The notes under the pieces were generated by a model, which was not told the origin of the DNA, did not search any database, and saw only the letters and a list, made by a program, of their open reading frames with translations. Shown here in pieces: positions 41,594 to 44,150 of a stretch of 44,150 nucleotides of DNA. This stretch comes from a virus. The stretch lies in the IMG/VR virus record IMGVR_UViG_3300035698_006860, positions 1 through 44,150 of that record. One strand, 5' to 3'. Made by a program: the position numbers and the translations under genes. Every line of letters starts with the position of its first letter. Position 1 is the stretch's first letter.

Positions 41594-41928
41594 AAGCGGA
41601 CACGAAGTTGTAAGTGGATGCCCGGGGTAAGACTTATGAGTGCACGCCAATGGTTTCAAAAAACGGTGTCCGCTTTGAAGCGGACGTCGTCCGCTTATCG
41701 TCCGCGATAGGTTGCCTGTAAGTCGTTTGTTACCAGGGGTTTGGCCTGGTGTCCGCTTTGTTTTTGTAAACTACTCCTTTAGGCGCTTTTATATCATACT
41801 TAATTAGTATGATATATATACATTTTTTTTTTAACTCTATATAATAAAGAAGAAACGAAGTGGACACAAGGCCAAAACACTGGTAACAAAGGACTTACAG
41901 GAAAATAACAGTGGACGTAGTAGTGGAC
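41594..41928. repeat. Iteron-like cluster of AAGYGGAC
   Basis: Copies in both directions: AAGCGGAC at 41594-41601; GTCCGCTT 41668-41675 paired with AAGCGGAC 41678-41685 as a hairpin; GTCCGCTT 41689-41696; GTCCGC 41700-41705; GTCCGCTT 41751-41758; AAGTGGAC 41858-41865; and GTGGAC at 41911-41916 and 41923-41928. Nine sites in about 335 bases is far above chance for an 8-mer core. An initiator or repressor protein is the likely reader. Confidence 0.7.
41715..41901. repeat. Large nested inverted repeat
   Basis: Arms 41715-41765 and 41851-41901 are complementary at about 44 of 51 positions. The best part reads CTGTAAGTC, TTTGTTACCAG, TTTGGCCT and GTGTCC in the left arm. Almost concentric inside it, ATATCATACT (41791-41800) and AGTATGATAT (41806-41815) form a perfect 10-bp inverted repeat, followed rightward by ten T (41823-41832). 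It could be an origin palindrome, a structured RNA or a two-way terminator. Confidence 0.8.
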
Positions 41929-42005
41929 GTGGCCGCCTTGCTTGGCCATAATTTTGTTAAGATGGTAAAATAGGCAATATAGGTAATTCCATAGTGAATT
42001 CCTCC

Positions 42006-42068
42006 GGGCCTACCATCCCCCAACCCTGGACCTACCCTTCTTTGTCGTAAAAAGTAAATGGTAGGCCC
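42006..42068. repeat. Inverted repeat GGGCCTACCAT
   Basis: GGGCCTACCAT (42006-42016) and ATGGTAGGCCC (42058-42068) are perfect 11-base arms around a 41-base centre. The repeat lies just left of the two operator-like palindromes and the rightward promoter. Its function is unknown. Confidence 0.75.
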
Positions 42069-42071
42069 GAC

Positions 42072-42089
42072 ATTGTCATATATGACAAT
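42072..42089. promoter_or_regulatory. Perfect 18-bp palindrome (operator candidate 1)
   Basis: ATTGTCATATATGACAAT is a perfect palindrome. Its half-site ATTGTCA resembles ATTGTGA in the neighbouring palindrome, whose centre is 23 bases away. Two adjacent dyads about 60-75 bases before a promoter's -35 suggest a dimeric regulator of the rightward unit. Confidence 0.65.
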
Positions 42090-42093
42090 GTCA

Positions 42094-42113
42094 ATTGTGA
42101 TCTATGTCACAAT
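42094..42113. promoter_or_regulatory. CRP-like palindrome (operator candidate 2)
   Basis: ATTGTGA and TCACAAT enclose TCTATG. The core TGTGA-N6-TCACA is the classic CRP/FNR-family half-site arrangement, and TGTGATCTATGTCACA agrees with the CRP consensus at 14 of 16 positions. The centre is about 80 bases upstream of the predicted start near 42183, a range used by class I activation. A phage regulator with a similar site is the alternative. Confidence 0.65.
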
Positions 42114-42147
42114 CTCAAATTTTATTTTTGCCAAGTCAATTTTTTAT

Positions 42148-42176
42148 TTGACAACCACATAATAATGTAGTATAGT
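42148..42176 (+). promoter_or_regulatory. Rightward promoter
   Basis: Consensus TTGACA (42148-42153), a 17-base spacer and TATAGT (42171-42176) form a near-ideal sigma70 promoter. The predicted start near 42183 leaves a leader of about 44 bases to the first rightward gene. Two palindromes immediately upstream suggest regulation. It probably serves the whole early rightward unit through the circle junction to the recombinase. Confidence 0.85.
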
Positions 42177-42226
42177 TATAGTAGCAAACATATTTAATAT
42201 TTTAACCCTTTATTTCTGGAGTAATA

Positions 42227-42664
42227 ATGACAAATCAAAGCAAGAAAAAAACAGTAGTATATAATGGTACAACGTATGTTGCGACTACTCCCCGGGCGGT
42301 TATTGATATTTTGGAGCAATCCAGGCGGGATCGGAGTAATTATCGCCTGGTTATATTTTACGGTGATAGGGTGTCAGGAAGGGCCTGGGGTGACATTGTG
42401 GAGTGCTTCGTTGGCCGGTCAAGCGGCGATGTAAAAATACCATTAGAGATATATAATTCTCGCTCGCTTGGCGGCGGTGCTATTTTTGATGATTTTATCG
42501 TTAAAATTGTCAGCGCCGCCGGCAAGCGGACATTATATCAACATACTCACTATCACACTGGCAACGCTATTTTTCGCGGTAAAAATGCCAAATATGCCCC
42601 ATTCAACCACGACCAGCCGCTTCAACCTTTGGGAAAACAAGTAGCGCGAATTAAAATCTGGTAA
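42227..42664 (+). CDS. Conserved hypothetical protein, first gene of the rightward unit (145 aa)
   Basis: The product has YNGTTYVATTPRAVIDILEQ, YRLVIFYGDRVSGRAWGDIV and IYNSRSLGGGAIFDDFIVKI, blocks I associate with a widespread uncharacterised family found in phages and accessory bacterial DNA. There is no catalytic motif I can name. GGAG lies five bases before the ATG, directly after a strong promoter, so it should be among the first proteins made. Host takeover or counter-defence is conceivable. Confidence 0.75.
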   Translation: MTNQSKKKTVVYNGTTYVATTPRAVIDILEQSRRDRSNYRLVIFYGDRVSGRAWGDIVECFVGRSSGDVKIPLEIYNSRSLGGGAIFDDFIVKIVSAAGKRTLYQHTHYHTGNAIFRGKNAKYAPFNHDQPLQPLGKQVARIKIW

Positions 42665-42726
42665 TGCCAATCTTAACCGCCGATGTTCCAACTTCCGCCG
42701 ATATTCCAACTTCCAACCAAGGATAA
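42664..42726 (+). CDS. Possible 20-residue peptide with ADxPTS repeat
   Basis: A 20-codon frame MPILTADVPTSADIPTSNQG starts in a TAATG overlap with the previous stop. It contains a tandem six-residue duplication that comes from an 18-base direct repeat (42679-42714, 17 of 18 identical). Its end carries the AAGGA of the next tiny frame. Expression is uncertain; it may be only a leader. Confidence 0.3.
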   Translation: MPILTADVPTSADIPTSNQG

Positions 42727-42731
42727 AAAAA

Positions 42732-42785
42732 ATGACAAAACAAGAATTTATTTTGGCGATTCTCGCCTATTTGTCAATGTTATAA
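42732..42785 (+). CDS. Possible 17-residue hydrophobic peptide
   Basis: ATG with AAGGA eight bases upstream opens the frame MTKQEFILAILAYLSML. The peptide is mostly hydrophobic and could insert in the membrane. The good ribosome site is the main support. It may instead be a regulatory leader peptide for the gene at 42821. Confidence 0.35.
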   Translation: MTKQEFILAILAYLSML

Positions 42786-42791
42786 ACAATT

Positions 42792-42823
42792 AAGGCTATA
42801 AGCCAGAAATGAGAAATGAAATG
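42792..42823 (+). repeat. Duplicated gene leader, copy 1 (second copy 43435-43468)
   Basis: AAGGCTATAAGCCAGAAATG followed by AGAAATGAAATG recurs at 43435-43468 as AAGGCTATAAATAGCCAGAA followed by ATGAGAATGAAATG. Both stand immediately before gene starts and include a short GGCTATA(AAT)AGCC dyad. Comparison of the two copies places the start codon of the first gene at 42821. Confidence 0.7.
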
Positions 42824-43399
42824 AAAACAGCTAAAAAAAAAGTGATAAGTGAATACGATCAACAAGCTATTGATTTTATCGAAGCAACGGGAATCAAAAT
42901 AGTAAAGGTATATACCGGGCACCAAAAATACTTTGATGAAGATAAGAAACGCCGGGCATCATTCAGCGTCACTATAAAACGTGGTAACAAGTCATTTAAT
43001 TATGATTTCGGCACGTCAATTATGGACTCATACGAAGTTATTGGCTGGAGTAAGCCGCAAGATGTACACAGGGCATTTTGTAACTGGCGTAAAATCAACC
43101 ATGCTGATTTTAAATATATCACTATAAAGGAACACATGACAGAAGGAAACGGCGAAAGTGTTGATTGTGACAACAGAATAAGAGACGCCAAAACGTTGCC
43201 AAGTGATTACAGCCTTTTATCATGTATGTCAAGTGATAGCTATTGCGCAAACACTTTCGACGAGTGGTGTTCTGATTATGGATGTGACAATGATAGCAGG
43301 AAAGCACTTGAGACGTATCTGAAATGCCAAAAGATAGCATCTGATATAAATGGGTTATTTACAGCAAAAGAAATAGATGATTTACAAAAAATACAATAA
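42821..43399 (+). CDS. Hypothetical protein (192 aa)
   Basis: Start 42821 is preferred over 42809 by alignment with the duplicated leader before 43466. The protein is basic at the start, has a beta segment (ASFSVTIKRGNKSFNYDFGT) and a C-terminal part YSLLSCMSSDSYCANTFDEW with CSDYGCDNDSRKALETY, a pattern seen in uncharacterised phage proteins (N-T-F-x-E-W-C ... G-x-D-x-D-S-R-K-A). Six Cys residues lie in the C-terminal half. No function is known. Confidence 0.7.
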   Translation: MKTAKKKVISEYDQQAIDFIEATGIKIVKVYTGHQKYFDEDKKRRASFSVTIKRGNKSFNYDFGTSIMDSYEVIGWSKPQDVHRAFCNWRKINHADFKYITIKEHMTEGNGESVDCDNRIRDAKTLPSDYSLLSCMSSDSYCANTFDEWCSDYGCDNDSRKALETYLKCQKIASDINGLFTAKEIDDLQKIQ

Positions 43400-43401
43400 A
43401 T

Positions 43402-43424
43402 GCGATACATACAGTATGTATCGC
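43402..43424. promoter_or_regulatory. Perfect 23-bp palindrome (operator candidate)
   Basis: GCGATACATAC and GTATGTATCGC are perfect 11-base arms around one A. It lies three bases past the stop of the 192-residue gene and 11 bases before the duplicated leader. No T-run follows, so a protein-binding operator or an mRNA-stabilising hairpin is more likely than a terminator. Confidence 0.65.
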
Positions 43425-43465
43425 CGAAACCCACAAGGCTATAAATAGCCAGAAATGAGAATGAA

Positions 43466-43648
43466 ATGAATGAATTCAGAGTAATAATTGAGACTAAAAA
43501 CGCAGCTTTTACAGAATACGACAATACCTACGAGGAAATATCGCGTATTCTACGAGCTATAGCGGACAAGATGGAAAATGAAATCGAGATACCTTATGTG
43601 TTGCATGATATAAATGGAAATACAGTTGGCAGAATTGACACATTGTAA
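43466..43648 (+). CDS. Small conserved phage protein (60 aa)
   Basis: The sequence MNEFRVIIETKNAAFTEYDN, EEISRILRAIADKMENEIEI and LHDINGNTVGRIDTL follows a frequent small phage protein pattern (N-A-A-F, E-x-x-R-I-L-R, D-x-N-G-N-x-V-G). Role unknown. The ribosome site is unclear, lying in the duplicated leader (GAGAATGAA). Confidence 0.75.
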   Translation: MNEFRVIIETKNAAFTEYDNTYEEISRILRAIADKMENEIEIPYVLHDINGNTVGRIDTL

Positions 43649-43713
43649 TAATTTAAATGATTATACTAGACTATCTAAAAATTAATACCCCTTTTTAAAC
43701 TGGAGACAAAACA

Positions 43714-44148
43714 ATGACTAAAGATAAATTAGAAAAAGTTTTAAAAGATCATTTAGTGTGGCTGAATGATAATTCAAATGGTGCTTGTGCCAATCTCAGA
43801 GGTGCCAATCTCAGTGGTGCCGATCTCAGATATGTCGATCTCAAAAGTGCCAATCTCAGTGGTGCCAATCTGACTGATGCCGATCTCAGAAGGGCCAATC
43901 TCAGTGGTGCCAATCTCAGATATGCCAATCTCATTGATGCCGATCTCAATGGTGCTGATTTCAGAGGTGCCGATCTCAGAAGTGCCGATCTCAATGGTGC
44001 TGATTTCAGTCGTGCCGATCTCAGAAGTGCCGATCTCAATGGTGCCAATCTCAGTGGTGCCGATCTCAGTGGTGCCGATCTCAGAGGTGCCGATCTCAGT
44101 GGTGCCAATCTGACTGTAGGGAATGTGAATCGGAAAATCGAAAATTAA
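43714..44148 (+). CDS. Pentapeptide-repeat protein (144 aa)
   Basis: The N-terminus MTKDKLEKVLKDHLVWLNDN is followed by about 20 pentapeptides A(D/N)LxX (a few with F) and the tail [12 protein letters not shown]. The leader AAACTGGAGACAAAACA before the ATG is the same as that before 154-783. AATTAATACCCC upstream of this leader equals the end of a pentapeptide gene, hinting that a further copy once preceded it. The fold is a right-handed beta-helix; DNA mimicry is known for some relatives but not shown here. It continues seamlessly at base 1 of the window. Confidence 0.9.
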   Translation: MTKDKLEKVLKDHLVWLNDNSNGACANLRGANLSGADLRYVDLKSANLSGANLTDADLRRANLSGANLRYANLIDADLNGADFRGADLRSADLNGADFSRADLRSADLNGANLSGADLSGADLRGADLSGANLTVGNVNRKIEN

Positions 44149-44150
44149 TA
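44024..44150. repeat. Terminal 127-bp overlap, right copy
   Basis: Identical to bases 1-127. See the left copy. It includes the last 41 codons and stop of the pentapeptide-repeat gene plus two bases. Confidence 0.9.

Larger units (their letters stand above)
41256..42147. other. Non-coding control region, putative replication origin
   Basis: About 0.9 kb between divergent units holds no convincing gene. It contains a run of 13 A, a run of nine C (41415-41423), a cluster of AAGYGGAC 8-mers, a large nested inverted repeat, a second inverted repeat at 42006-42068 and a 19-base element TTTATTTTTGCCRRGTCAA at 41494-41512, which recurs at 42121-42139 just beyond the 42006-42068 repeat. Iterated short sites plus large palindromes next to a divergent promoter pair are the usual look of an origin. 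The phage encodes a primase-SF3 helicase that would need one. Confidence 0.6.

Noticed and set aside
41636-41725. Short rightward frames of 18-24 codons in the control region (for example ATG at 41573, 41636 and 41650)
   Set aside because: They overlap the iterons, have weak or no ribosome sites and are no longer than expected by chance.
41791-41832. Rightward rho-independent terminator in the centre of the large inverted repeat
   Set aside because: The stem is AT-rich and the T-run starts eight bases after it. It is noted with the inverted repeat but not called as a terminator.
41116-42226. tRNA or other known structured RNA gene in the control region
   Set aside because: No cloverleaf, T-loop or CCA end could be found; the dyads seen do not fit a tRNA.

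Overview
This window is an essentially complete tailed double-stranded DNA phage genome. The first 127 bases (1-127) and the last 127 bases (44024-44150) are identical, so the contig closes into a circle of about 44,023 bp. The pentapeptide-repeat gene that runs off the right end finishes at the left end. The gene order is that of a podovirus-like phage: large terminase, portal, scaffold, major capsid protein, head-tail adaptor, stabilisation protein, fibre, then four internal-virion (ejection) proteins. The set of recognisable proteins resembles the P22/T7-like plan, with no tape-measure, tail-tube or sheath gene. The host is a bacterium that cannot be named from the sequence. Ribosome binding sites (AGGAG/AAGGA), three sigma70-like promoters and a CRP-like palindrome are compatible with a proteobacterium, but this is only an inference.

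Layout: a non-coding control region of about 1.1 kb (41.1-42.2 kb) separates two divergent transcription units. It holds a leftward promoter (41227-41255), an iteron-like cluster of an 8-mer AAGYGGAC, a large nested inverted repeat (41715-41901), further inverted repeats, two operator-like palindromes and a perfectly spaced rightward promoter (42148-42176). It is the best candidate for the replication origin. The rightward unit (42.2 kb through the circle junction to 2.08 kb) carries small accessory genes: two tandem pentapeptide-repeat proteins, a GNAxI beta-solenoid protein, several very small peptides and a serine recombinase with a zinc-ribbon insert.

The leftward late unit (41.1 to 13.9 kb) encodes packaging, capsid and virion proteins and ends at a strong terminator (13901-13944) after a degenerate ATP-grasp (PurD-like) gene. 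A second leftward unit (13.8 to 2.06 kb) starts from a promoter sharing sequence with the late one and carries the replication and nucleic-acid genes: an OB/SSB-like zinc protein, a nucleotidyltransferase-like protein, an SNF2-type helicase, a VRR-NUC nuclease and a primase-SF3 helicase, with an inserted HNH endonuclease. It also carries an Acb2-like protein, the likely counter-defence element. Genes there are packed with ATGA/GTGA overlaps, indicating translational coupling. Both leftward units have a terminator-like hairpin with a U-run between promoter and first gene, suggesting antitermination or attenuation control.

Most interesting points: the Acb2-like anti-CBASS candidate, the nested origin/control region, the paired leader terminators, an HNH gene flanked by a duplicated translation-start sequence, a small protein matching only the N-terminal strands of SMC/RecF-like ATPases, and recently duplicated virion genes. 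I could not recognise a DNA polymerase, an endolysin, a separate small terminase or a classical repressor/integrase.
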